Assembly (NCBI GenBank): GCA_023441725.1
Contig: JAEZNV010000079.1
Coordinates: 1 to 6,637 of the forward strand
Reading direction: 5' to 3'
Origin: Actinomycetes bacterium
Lineage (GTDB): Bacteria; Actinomycetota; Coriobacteriia; Coriobacteriales; Coriobacteriaceae
DNA: 6,637 bases
Positions 1 to 5,252 of the stretch are shown piece after piece. How positions within the stretch are numbered: position 1 is the stretch's first letter; the number at the start of each line of letters is the position of its first letter. The translations under genes were made by a program, and so were the position numbers. The notes beneath the pieces were generated by a model, which ran no database searches, had not been told where the DNA came from, and saw only the letters and a program-made list of their open reading frames with translations.

Positions 1-798
1 GCCCAACGTTCCCTCGCAGATCGTACGGTCCATGAACCTCAACGACCCCGCCGCGCCCTTCTGCGTTCCGGCATAGACCGCCACATCGATAAAGAGCTTG
101 GGATAGAACTGCTGAGGATAGGCACCCGCGGCCAGGAGCCCGGCCTTAGTAACATTGCCCTGGGAGTCGAGGAAATTCAGGCGCTCCAGCTTCGTTTTCT
201 TGTCCGGCGCGCCGCGCATTGCACGGGGTGTCAGCGAGAAAGCACGCTCTATCGTGCGGTCGACCAGGGCCTCGTCAAGATCGCCTGCGACCGCGCCGGG
301 TACTGCATCGCGATCACTGGGGCTCGTCCGTTCATACGATGACAAGGACAGGACCTCGGTCGACGAGAGCGGAACATCTTTGTCATCGATGCGTTTGTAG
401 CTGCCGCCTTGAGCGCCCCGCTCTATGACATAACACGGCTTGCTCGACGGGTCGAGCTCCTCAATCGTGATGACCAGAACCACGGTGCCCTGGAGCTCCA
501 CGCGTTCAATGGTGTATTTGGGCGGATTGGCCAGTTTTCCGCGACCGCCGGCATCACCCATGCCCGCTACGAATTGGTTGAGCACCTTCTCGGTCTCAAA
601 GTTCTCAACCGGGACAAAGCCCGCGCGCTCGCTCACGCCGAGCACGATAATTCCGCCAGCGGTATTCGCGAATGCGCTAACCGTTTCCCATACGTCGCGG
701 GAAAGCGTCGTGGCGCTCTCCTTGACCTCGACGTTAAGATCGTCCGAGCCCATGCGCTTTAAGGACTCGAGCAGACCGGTCAGCTCGTTTTCGTTCAT
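1..798 (-). CDS. Schlafen AlbA_2-domain putative transcriptional regulator / ATP-binding protein, C-terminus off the left edge
   Basis: The frame is open from the ATG at 798 to the window edge, giving 266 residues and no stop. Residues about 18-150 look like an AlbA_2 (Schlafen-type, COG2865-like) domain: an E-V-K motif at 24-26, then a helix leading into SAFANTAGG (41-49) and the strand IIVLGVSE (50-57). The family consensus has the same Glu-x-Lys and Ala-Phe-Ala-Asn-Thr-x-Gly-Gly pattern. In the family this domain is followed by further domains, often GHKL-ATPase-like; residues 170-266 fit that middle part but I cannot name them securely. Proteins of this type are usually annotated as putative DNA-binding regulators with unknown targets. 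An in-frame ATG at 804 exists, but AAAGGA lies only 1 nt from it; the same site is 7 nt from the ATG at 798, so 798 is preferred. The gene is separated by 430 nt from the PTS operon and is probably functionally independent. The repeat-rich upstream region suggests multi-site control, perhaps by its own product (inference). Confidence 0.85.
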   Translation of the reverse strand, partial: MNENELTGLLESLKRMGSDDLNVEVKESATTLSRDVWETVSAFANTAGGIIVLGVSERAGFVPVENFETEKVLNQFVAGMGDAGGRGKLANPPKYTIERVELQGTVVLVITIEELDPSSKPCYVIERGAQGGSYKRIDDKDVPLSSTEVLSLSSYERTSPSDRDAVPGAVAGDLDEALVDRTIERAFSLTPRAMRGAPDKKTKLERLNFLDSQGNVTKAGLLAAGAYPQQFYPKLFIDVAVYAGTQKGAAGSLRFMDRTICEGTLG

Positions 799-856
799 CT
801 GCATGTCCTTTCGCTCGGCCCGGCGGAGAATGCCGCGAATAGATTTCCTTCGTCTC

Positions 857-932
857 TCAGTTATCTCTCGTAATTATCTCTCATCTTACTGCTATCTCTC
901 ATATTAGAGATAAGTGAGAGATGAAAGATAAG
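857..932. repeat. Dyad-symmetric octamer array, copy 1
   Basis: On the plus strand TATCTCTC occurs at 862-869, 875-882 and 893-900. It is followed by inverted versions: TAGAGATA at 905-912, GAGAGATG at 916-923 and GAAAGATA at 923-930. The inner pair TATCTCT/AGAGATA (893-899 and 906-912) is a perfect 7-bp inverted repeat with a 6-nt spacer. The first 26 bases are identical to positions 1022-1047. Over 76 bp the two copies differ at 11 positions by my count (about 86% identity, no gaps). The copy lies 59 bp upstream of the AlbA_2 start, where operator or initiation-region sites would be expected. The function is not known; a multi-site operator is an inference. Confidence 0.8.
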
Positions 933-976
933 ATGTCTGCCATTTGTTTCATTTAAACATGTTTTTGCTGGTAGAA

Positions 977-1005
977 CAATCAGTATTGAGACAATACCAT
1001 GATTG
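977..1005. promoter_or_regulatory. Central inverted repeat between the two octamer arrays
   Basis: CAATCAGTATTG (977-988) is complementary to CAATACCATGATTG (992-1005) apart from a 2-nt insertion, with only three bases between the arms. That gives 12 paired positions with a 2-nt bulge. There is no T-tract on either side, so it is not a standard terminator. It could be an operator, or a hairpin in the leader of the minus-strand AlbA_2 transcript. Its sequence is unrelated to the TATCTCTC units. Confidence 0.6.
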
Positions 1006-1021
1006 CCTGTCTCTTTGCTGA

Positions 1022-1097
1022 TCAGTTATCTCTCGTAATTATCTCTCGTCTTTGTGCCATCTATCGTATTAGTGACAAATGAGAGATGAGAGATACG
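1022..1097. repeat. Dyad-symmetric octamer array, copy 2
   Basis: This is the second copy of the 857-932 array, at a 165-bp offset. TATCTCTC occurs at 1027-1034 and 1040-1047 with a degenerate CATCTATC at 1058-1065. The inverted units GAGAGATG (1081-1088) and GAGAGATA (1088-1095) follow. The two leftmost units match copy 1 exactly, while the centre is more diverged than in copy 1. The repeat lies between the PTS operon terminator and the central dyad, so it is distal to the AlbA_2 start (about 225 bp upstream). Confidence 0.8.
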
Positions 1098-1147
1098 TGA
1101 GTGATGGACGAGCGTGGATTATTGGACGGTCGGAAAATCCCTCAAAC

Positions 1148-1183
1148 AAAAAACGGGGCCGGCCTTACGCCGAACCCCGTTTT
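1148..1183 (-). terminator. Rho-independent terminator of the PTS operon
   Basis: On the minus strand the arms ACGGGG and CCCCGT enclose CGGC/GCCG with a small T bulge and a GTAAG loop. The hairpin is followed directly by TTTTTTGTTTG. It lies about 46 nt downstream of the EIID stop, the right place to end the deglycase-EIIC-EIID transcript. On the plus strand the stem is followed by only four T, so activity in that direction would be weak. Confidence 0.85.
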
Positions 1184-1228
1184 CAAACGGTCAGTTAGTT
1201 ATCCAACGCGCGAGCATAGCAGTCAACT

Positions 1229-2077
1229 TTACGCCGCCGCGAACACTCCCAAGCCCGTTCCGATGATGCAGATCGCGAAGATGCCAATAATAATCCAAAT
1301 GGTCTTGACACCCTTTTTATAGAGGGCAACGCAAGCGAACGTTGCCAGCAAGGGCAGCAGACCGGGGAAGATCGAATCGAACAGATCCTGCAGGACAATC
1401 TCCGAACCACCCACATCAAAGGTCAAAGCCGTGGACAGCGAGACCTGTGCCGCAATCATGGCGCCGATAACGGTCATTCCGAGAACGCCGGCAGCATGCG
1501 TCATGCGAGACATAAGGTTGTTCTCTTCGGACTGCTGCAGGAACTTGGTTCCCAGGTCGTATCCCAGATGGGCGGCGACGATACGCGTTGCAAAGTTAAT
1601 CACGGAGTAGATGAGCGCGTACACGATGGGGCCGAGCGGGTTGCCCGTCGACGCGATGCCAATACCAATGCCGGCGGCGACCACGCGGAACGTACCCCAG
1701 TAGAACGAATCACCAATGCCGGAAAGCGGTCCCATGAGGCCGACCTTCATAGCGTTAATCGAGGACGTGTCGAAGTTCTTATCGGCAGCCGCCTGCTCTT
1801 CCATCGAAACCGTAAGGCCGGCTACAAACGGAAGCACATGAGGCGTGATGTTAAAGAACTCGGTATGGCGATCGAGCGCCGCATAGTAATCGTCGTCGTT
1901 GGGATAGATCTTTCGCAGGGGCTTCTGAATGGTGTACATGAAGCCCATTGCCATCATCTTGTCGTACGACTGCGAGCACTGGCTCGTAAACTGGCGAAGG
2001 AACATGCTCCGATACATATCGGGAGTCATAATCGCGTCCTTCTTGGCCTCTTTGAGGTCGGTGTTCTGGGTAGCCAT
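1229..2077 (-). CDS. PTS mannose/fructose/sorbose-family IID component
   Basis: A 282-residue protein of normal length for EIID of the mannose-family PTS. Residues 20-60 carry the usual N-terminal MYR-SMFLRQF...MMAMGFMYTI-KPL-KIYP pattern. The stretch from 63 to 94 (YYAALDRHTEFFNITPH, then FVAGLTVSMEE) matches the family's cytoplasmic segment. The signature GLMGPLSGIGDSFYWGT lies at 113-129. Hydrophobic segments follow at about 130-170, 196-220, 236-254 and 258-280, the last being the C-terminal membrane anchor. With EIIC it forms the inner-membrane channel through which the sugar is moved while being phosphorylated by EIIB. The start overlaps the EIIC stop by one base (TAATG), and GAGGAGG inside the end of the EIIC gene is its Shine-Dalgarno, so the two are translationally coupled. 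The substrate cannot be read from the protein itself; the neighbouring deglycase points to an Amadori compound. Confidence 0.95.
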   Translation of the reverse strand: MATQNTDLKEAKKDAIMTPDMYRSMFLRQFTSQCSQSYDKMMAMGFMYTIQKPLRKIYPNDDDYYAALDRHTEFFNITPHVLPFVAGLTVSMEEQAAADKNFDTSSINAMKVGLMGPLSGIGDSFYWGTFRVVAAGIGIGIASTGNPLGPIVYALIYSVINFATRIVAAHLGYDLGTKFLQQSEENNLMSRMTHAAGVLGMTVIGAMIAAQVSLSTALTFDVGGSEIVLQDLFDSIFPGLLPLLATFACVALYKKGVKTIWIIIGIFAICIIGTGLGVFAAA

Positions 2078-2850
2078 TAGAAGTCCTCCTCTTCATCCTC
2101 GGCAACCGCCTGCGGACCGGACGAGCCCTCGCGGAAGGCCAGGAGCAGTGCGACGCAAATGGCAGCTGCGGCGACGCCGATAACGTCCATCTTGAGGTAG
2201 ATGACCATAATGAATCCCAGGAACAGCCAAGGAAGCAGCTTGTTATCGCCCATGGTCCTGATAAGAAGTGCGAAGCCGATGCAGACCATGACGCCGGATG
2301 CAACGTTGAGGCCGTCCATCACAAACTGCGGAATCGCGTTGAGCGCATTGTTGATGAGGTCGGCACCAAAGAACAGCGAGCAAAACACCAGCAGTGCAGA
2401 CGGAATGCCAATCGACAGCGGCACGATGGTCAGATGGTACAGGTTCGCCTTGGCAAGATCGCGATTTGCCAGAGCGGTCTCAATCTTCTTGCAGGCAAAG
2501 GCACCCGGAACGGCGTAGCAGAAGTTGCGCCACACCTGAAGGAAGACGGAGACGGGAAGGGCGAGTGCGACGGCAGTTGCCGTGCCCGTACCCGTAATGA
2601 CGGCAAACGCGCAGCCAAGCACGCCGGAAGCATAGACCTCGGGAGGAACCGCCGCGCCGACCATGATGGCGCCCATGAACATGGACTCCAAAGCAGCGCC
2701 GACGATAACGCCCTGCTGGACATCGCCAAGGATCAAGCCAACGAACAGGCTCGTAAACAGCGGACGACCAAGCATCGTAATGCCAAATAATTGCTCGTCC
2801 ATGGACGCAATAAATGCGACCAGTGCAACTAGAAGATACTGGACAACCAT
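2077..2850 (-). CDS. PTS mannose/fructose/sorbose-family IIC component
   Basis: A 257-residue polytopic membrane protein of the usual EIIC length. The family pattern GRP...VGLILGDVQQGVIVGAALE lies at 28-55, and MVGAAVPPEVYASGVLG at 63-79. Hydrophobic segments run at about 3-16, 31-65, 73-105, 140-162, 184-198, 204-219 and 222-239. It forms the translocation channel together with EIID. A TTG three codons upstream (2859) could extend the protein, but no ribosome-binding site stands in front of it. GGGG lies 9 nt before the ATG at 2850, so ATG is preferred; that site is weak and translation may depend on upstream coupling. The C-terminus is an acidic tail ending EDEEEDF, whose codons also supply the Shine-Dalgarno of the EIID gene. 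The gene follows the deglycase after 81 nt that contain a strong hairpin. Confidence 0.93.
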   Translation of the reverse strand: MVVQYLLVALVAFIASMDEQLFGITMLGRPLFTSLFVGLILGDVQQGVIVGAALESMFMGAIMVGAAVPPEVYASGVLGCAFAVITGTGTATAVALALPVSVFLQVWRNFCYAVPGAFACKKIETALANRDLAKANLYHLTIVPLSIGIPSALLVFCSLFFGADLINNALNAIPQFVMDGLNVASGVMVCIGFALLIRTMGDNKLLPWLFLGFIMVIYLKMDVIGVAAAAICVALLLAFREGSSGPQAVAEDEEEDF

Positions 2851-2871
2851 TTCGATCAACCCCAGAAACAG

Positions 2872-2910
2872 GTCTGCAGGCGAGGCATTCTGCGCAGCTC
2901 GCCTGCAGAC
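2872..2910. other. Perfect 13-bp inverted repeat between the deglycase and EIIC genes
   Basis: GTCTGCAGGCGAG at 2872-2884 is exactly complementary to 2898-2910, with a 13-nt loop. In the minus-strand transcript this gives a stable G+C-rich hairpin just after the deglycase stop and about 20 nt before the EIIC start. There is no T-run after it (ACCTGTTTCTG follows), so full termination is unlikely. A role in protecting the 3' end of the deglycase message, or in partial attenuation before the membrane genes, is an inference. Confidence 0.75.
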
Positions 2911-2931
2911 AACCGCAGCAATTTGAGAGGA

Positions 2932-3966
2932 TTAGTAGTTCATCTGGTGATAGTAACGACGCGTGGTGAGCGGGTGGTTACGGACGTGCTCGAGATGGCA
3001 GCTCAGACGCTCGGTAATGGTGTAGGTGACCATCGGGGAGACGATCTTGCGGAACTCGGGGTCGCTGAACGGCAGCTCGACCTCGGCGGTGTCGAACTTG
3101 TTCACGCGGACATGGACGCCCTTCTCGTCGGCGAGCATGTGGGTGAAGTTGTCCACGCGGTCCATGAGCTTGCGGGTGTCGTCCTCGCCGTAGAGCATGA
3201 TGAGGCTCGTGCCCTCCTCGCACAGCTCGATGGTGCCGTGGAAGAACTCGGCGGCGTGGATGGACTTGGTCTTGATCCACTGCATCTCCTCGAGGATGCA
3301 CATGGCGTAGTCGTAGGCCTCGCCCCAGAGCATGCCGGAGCCGATCACCATGTGGTAGTCGGTGTCCTTGAAGTCCTCGGCCATGGCGGCGCAGCGCTCG
3401 TCCTGGGCGTCCTTGGCCTTGATGAGGTACGGGGCGATGTTGCCGAACTCCTCCATGAAGGTGTCGTACTTGGGGAAGGCGCCGGCGTTCTTGAGGAAGC
3501 GGGCGACCAGCGTGATCTGGTAGGTGTAGATGGCCTCGCACAGGACGTCGTCCTCGGCGAAGCTGAAGAACTTGTAGTCGGCGTACTCGGTGGCCGGGGT
3601 GTTGTCGTTGGAGACGTACATCAGCGTGCGGGCGCCCTGCTCCTGGCAGAACTTGGCGGCCTCGATGATCTCGGGGGTGGTGCCGGTGCGGGTGGAGAAG
3701 ACGCAGACCGAGTCCTTGTTGAAGGCCTTGGGCGGGCATGCGAGGAACTCAGCGGCGATCTCGCAGTGGACGTCGACGTCGGCCGTGGTGGTCTCGACCC
3801 AATACTTCATCGGGAGCGTGTGGGCCCAGGTGCCGCCGCAGCCGATGAAGAAGATGTTGGAATAGCCCTGCTCGCAGACCTTGTCCACGGCAGCCTCAAT
3901 CTGAGGACGGAGAGCGAGGGCATCGCTCACAACCTTCTCGTAACGAGGCTCATCGAAATTGAACAT
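2932..3966 (-). CDS. SIS-domain Amadori-6-phosphate deglycase (FrlB/GfrF/FraB-like)
   Basis: A 344-residue cytoplasmic protein with two SIS (sugar isomerase) domains, about 25-165 and 195-325. The first has the phosphosugar-binding FIGCGGTWAHTLPMKY (40-55) and STRTGTTPE (91-99). The second contains LEEMQWIKTKSIHAAEFFHG (225-244). FraB catalysis uses a Glu and a His 16 residues apart; here E227 and H243 have that spacing in the same context. The C-terminus RNHPLTTRRYYHQMNY closely resembles that of Bacillus FrlB as I recall it. The predicted reaction hydrolyses a fructosamine 6-phosphate (for example fructoselysine 6-phosphate) to sugar 6-phosphate and a free amino acid. No separate kinase is needed because the adjacent PTS would supply the phosphorylated substrate. 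The exact substrate cannot be fixed from sequence. The start has AGGAG 6 nt upstream. Codons from about 3030 to 3870 end almost only in G or C, far more than in neighbouring genes, suggesting high expression or a separate history. Confidence 0.9.
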   Translation of the reverse strand: MFNFDEPRYEKVVSDALALRPQIEAAVDKVCEQGYSNIFFIGCGGTWAHTLPMKYWVETTTADVDVHCEIAAEFLACPPKAFNKDSVCVFSTRTGTTPEIIEAAKFCQEQGARTLMYVSNDNTPATEYADYKFFSFAEDDVLCEAIYTYQITLVARFLKNAGAFPKYDTFMEEFGNIAPYLIKAKDAQDERCAAMAEDFKDTDYHMVIGSGMLWGEAYDYAMCILEEMQWIKTKSIHAAEFFHGTIELCEEGTSLIMLYGEDDTRKLMDRVDNFTHMLADEKGVHVRVNKFDTAEVELPFSDPEFRKIVSPMVTYTITERLSCHLEHVRNHPLTTRRYYHQMNY

Positions 3967-3986
3967 CCCTTACTCCTAACTCACTT

Positions 3987-4007
3987 GGATGAACCCTTCA
4001 TTCATCC
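3987..4007. promoter_or_regulatory. Short dyad in the deglycase leader
   Basis: GGATGAA (3987-3993) and TTCATCC (4001-4007) are perfect 7-bp arms with a 7-nt spacer. They sit between the predicted -10 box and the Shine-Dalgarno of the deglycase gene. This could be an operator for the GntR protein or a leader hairpin; nothing in the sequence decides between them. Confidence 0.4.
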
Positions 4008-4016
4008 CATGACGTT

Positions 4017-4044
4017 ATAATACTTTATATAACTAACTATGCAA
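4017..4044 (-). promoter_or_regulatory. Predicted sigma-70-type promoter for the deglycase-EIIC-EIID unit
   Basis: On the minus strand TTGCAT (4039-4044) and TATTAT (4017-4022) are separated by 16 nt. Upstream of the -35 lies an A-rich tract (about 4052-4080) resembling an UP element. The position directly after the EIIB terminator and about 50 nt before the deglycase start fits a separate transcript start. Confidence 0.6.
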
Positions 4045-4074
4045 GAGCTATTTCAGATTTTTTTTGATTTTTCT

Positions 4075-4114
4075 TTAATAAAAAGCCCGCCAATCAAATG
4101 ATCGACGGGCTTAA
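4075..4114 (-). terminator. Rho-independent terminator after EIIB, inside the locus
   Basis: In the minus-strand transcript AAGCCCG (4106-4112) pairs with CGGGCTT (4083-4089). The inner bases CGATCA/TGATTG extend the stem with a wobble, and TTTTTATT follows the stem. It lies about 48 nt after the EIIB stop and upstream of the predicted deglycase promoter, so it divides the locus into two transcription units or acts as a leaky attenuator. Confidence 0.8.
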
Positions 4115-4161
4115 GAAAGGAGGACCTGGTTAATAAATGCTAGACAATGGCATGTTTCCAG

Positions 4162-4635
4162 CTAGAAAACGTCCTTGGCAAGTACCTTTGAGTCATTGGG
4201 AACCTGACGGATTTCGATAACCACGCCATCGTTCACAAGCTCTTGGATATGCTCGGCATCGGTTTCGGTCGCAAAGATCGCGGGGGTCGGATGAAGTGTG
4301 GTCTCGGGAGACTTTCGAGTTCCGCCCAGATTGATCTCCTTGATGTCTTTGCAACCCTTAGCAAGGCGATAGGCATCCTCGATCGTCTCGACAATGATAA
4401 ACAGCGAATACTTGTCGGTGACGCCGCTGTTGAGCGCCTCGATAGCAGCGTCAACATCCTTGATGACGAGTTTAACGCCGCTGGGGCGGGCGAGCCTCAA
4501 AGCGGCTTTTCTCATATCGTCTTTTGCCACGGCGTCGCTGGCACACAGGATGCAATCGACATCCAGCGCATGTGTCCAAGACATGGCGACCTGGCCGTGA
4601 ATCAATCGGTAATCGACCCTCGTAAGCTTAATCAT
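4162..4635 (-). CDS. PTS mannose/fructose/sorbose-family IIB component
   Basis: A 157-residue cytoplasmic EIIB of normal size for a stand-alone protein. The N-terminal signature RVDYRLIHGQVAMSWT (6-21) contains the phosphorylated His13; most relatives have Asp-Asp-Arg where this one has Asp-Tyr-Arg. The later segments IVETIEDAYRLAKG (81-94) and INLGGTRKSP (101-110) are also typical of the family. It takes phosphate from the EIIA histidine and transfers it to the sugar entering through EIIC/EIID. The frame extends upstream to a GTG at 4650, but GGAG lies 9 nt before the ATG at 4635 and the family signature begins right after it, so 4635 is preferred. It follows EIIA after 62 nt, and a terminator stands downstream. 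Confidence 0.93.
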   Translation of the reverse strand: MIKLTRVDYRLIHGQVAMSWTHALDVDCILCASDAVAKDDMRKAALRLARPSGVKLVIKDVDAAIEALNSGVTDKYSLFIIVETIEDAYRLAKGCKDIKEINLGGTRKSPETTLHPTPAIFATETDAEHIQELVNDGVVIEIRQVPNDSKVLAKDVF

Positions 4636-4697
4636 CAAAAACATCTCCACACGTAATAAAGGTAATGACAGGGTTGAATTATTCGTTGAAGCTTGAG

Positions 4698-5117
4698 CTA
4701 GAACTCTTCTTCTTCGACATCGGCGAGCATATCCGCCGCCTCACAAAGCTGAATAAATGAACGCGACCCCTCGACCGCGGCTTTGGCCTTGTCCGCATCC
4801 AGGGAGTCCAGCTGTGTAACCATTTCCACCAGCAGCGGCAAGTTCATTCCGGTGATCAACGTAAACGATCCGGTGGCCTGCCTCTGGATGAATTCGTTGT
4901 TTACAGAGCCGCCAAAGATGTCAGTCACGACAAACCAAGAGTCGGCAGGGTCCCTCGTCTCCATCCATGCATCAATCAACGCCGCGACGTCCCTTGAATC
5001 GTCATCGATATAGGCGCACAGGCACTCGATTCGGTCGTTAGTGCCCATCAGAATCTCCAGAGAGCTTTTCATGCCTTGGGCGAGATAACCATGACTCGCT
5101 AGCAATATCTTATTCAT
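4698..5117 (-). CDS. PTS mannose-family IIA component
   Basis: A 139-residue cytoplasmic EIIA domain protein, the usual length for a separate EIIA-man. KILLASHG (3-10) carries the His9 that accepts phosphate from HPr. WFVVTDIFGGSVNNE (61-75) is the family's active-site loop, and ITGMNLPLLVEM (88-99) matches the conserved GxNLPxLxE segment. It starts the PTS half of the locus: HPr to EIIA to EIIB to sugar. The start has GGAG 5 nt upstream. The C-terminus is acidic (DVEEEEF), resembling the end of EIIC in this locus. The gene follows the GntR gene in the same direction after 135 nt, enough room for its own promoter, and may also be reached by transcripts from the regulator gene. Confidence 0.94.
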   Translation of the reverse strand: MNKILLASHGYLAQGMKSSLEILMGTNDRIECLCAYIDDDSRDVAALIDAWMETRDPADSWFVVTDIFGGSVNNEFIQRQATGSFTLITGMNLPLLVEMVTQLDSLDADKAKAAVEGSRSFIQLCEAADMLADVEEEEF

Positions 5118-5141
5118 AGTTCTCCAATACCAATAGGACGT

Positions 5142-5172
5142 ACTATATTGTCATAACAAAGTATATTAGCAA
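5142..5172 (-). promoter_or_regulatory. Possible promoter and imperfect dyad upstream of EIIA
   Basis: On the minus strand TTGCTA (5167-5172) and TATAGT (5142-5147) are 19 nt apart, a long spacer. The spacer contains TTGT-TATG-ACAA, the core of an imperfect dyad that continues as TACT on one side and AGTA on the other with a 3-nt gap. This could be a promoter overlapped by a regulator site. The match is weak. Confidence 0.3.
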
Positions 5173-5252
5173 TCTGCCCTACGTGGTGTGTCTATTTTCC
5201 AAATCCGCGAACGGTAGCAATTGGTCGGTAAATCGCCCAATCTATCTCTAAT

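Larger units (their letters stand above)
805..1228. other. Structured non-coding region upstream of the AlbA_2 gene
   Basis: This 424-nt stretch holds no convincing gene on either strand. It contains the Shine-Dalgarno sequence of the AlbA_2 gene (AAAGGA, minus strand, near 806-811), two copies of a TATCTCTC-based dyad array (857-932 and 1022-1097), and a central dyad (977-1005). It also holds a 10-bp palindrome AAACATGTTT (955-964) and the terminator of the PTS operon (1148-1183). Base composition from about 840 to 1100 is much more A+T-rich than the flanking genes. The promoter of the AlbA_2 gene must lie here; TTGTTC and TTTAAA with a 16-nt spacer (minus strand, about 953-980) is a possible but weak match. 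Confidence 0.7.

Noticed and set aside
155..907. Several plus-strand frames over the AlbA_2 gene
   Set aside because: The minus strand is open from 798 to the edge with clear AlbA_2 motifs and a good ribosome-binding site; the plus-strand frames show no domain.
901..960. Minus-strand leader peptide of about 17 residues upstream of the AlbA_2 gene
   Set aside because: It has no ribosome-binding site, and its sequence is largely dictated by the repeat units.
857..1047. Insertion sequence or MITE bounded by the 26-bp direct repeats
   Set aside because: There is no transposase, no terminal inverted repeats around the whole unit and no visible target duplication; a local tandem duplication of a regulatory array explains it better.
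857..1097. CRISPR array
   Set aside because: The repeats are two 76-bp imperfect copies made of short direct and inverted octamers, without uniform repeat-spacer spacing and without cas genes.
2872..2910. Intrinsic terminator after the deglycase gene
   Set aside because: The stem is strong but no T-run follows on the minus strand, and EIIC lies only about 20 nt further on.
2978..3739. Minus-strand frame of 253 codons overlapping the deglycase gene
   Set aside because: It lies in another frame of the same gene and reads as Arg/His/Pro/Gly-rich low-complexity sequence, another by-product of the codon bias.
2923..4020. Long plus-strand open frame of 365 codons opposite the deglycase gene
   Set aside because: It is a shadow produced by the extreme G/C third-position bias of the minus-strand gene. 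The translation is low-complexity (Val, Leu, Gly, Asp, Glu, His rich) with no recognisable domain, while the opposite strand encodes a clear SIS protein.
4116..4219. Small plus-strand gene behind AAAGGAGG near 4116
   Set aside because: The nearest ATG (4137) is 13 nt away and opens only a frame of under 30 codons that overlaps the end of the EIIB gene on the other strand.
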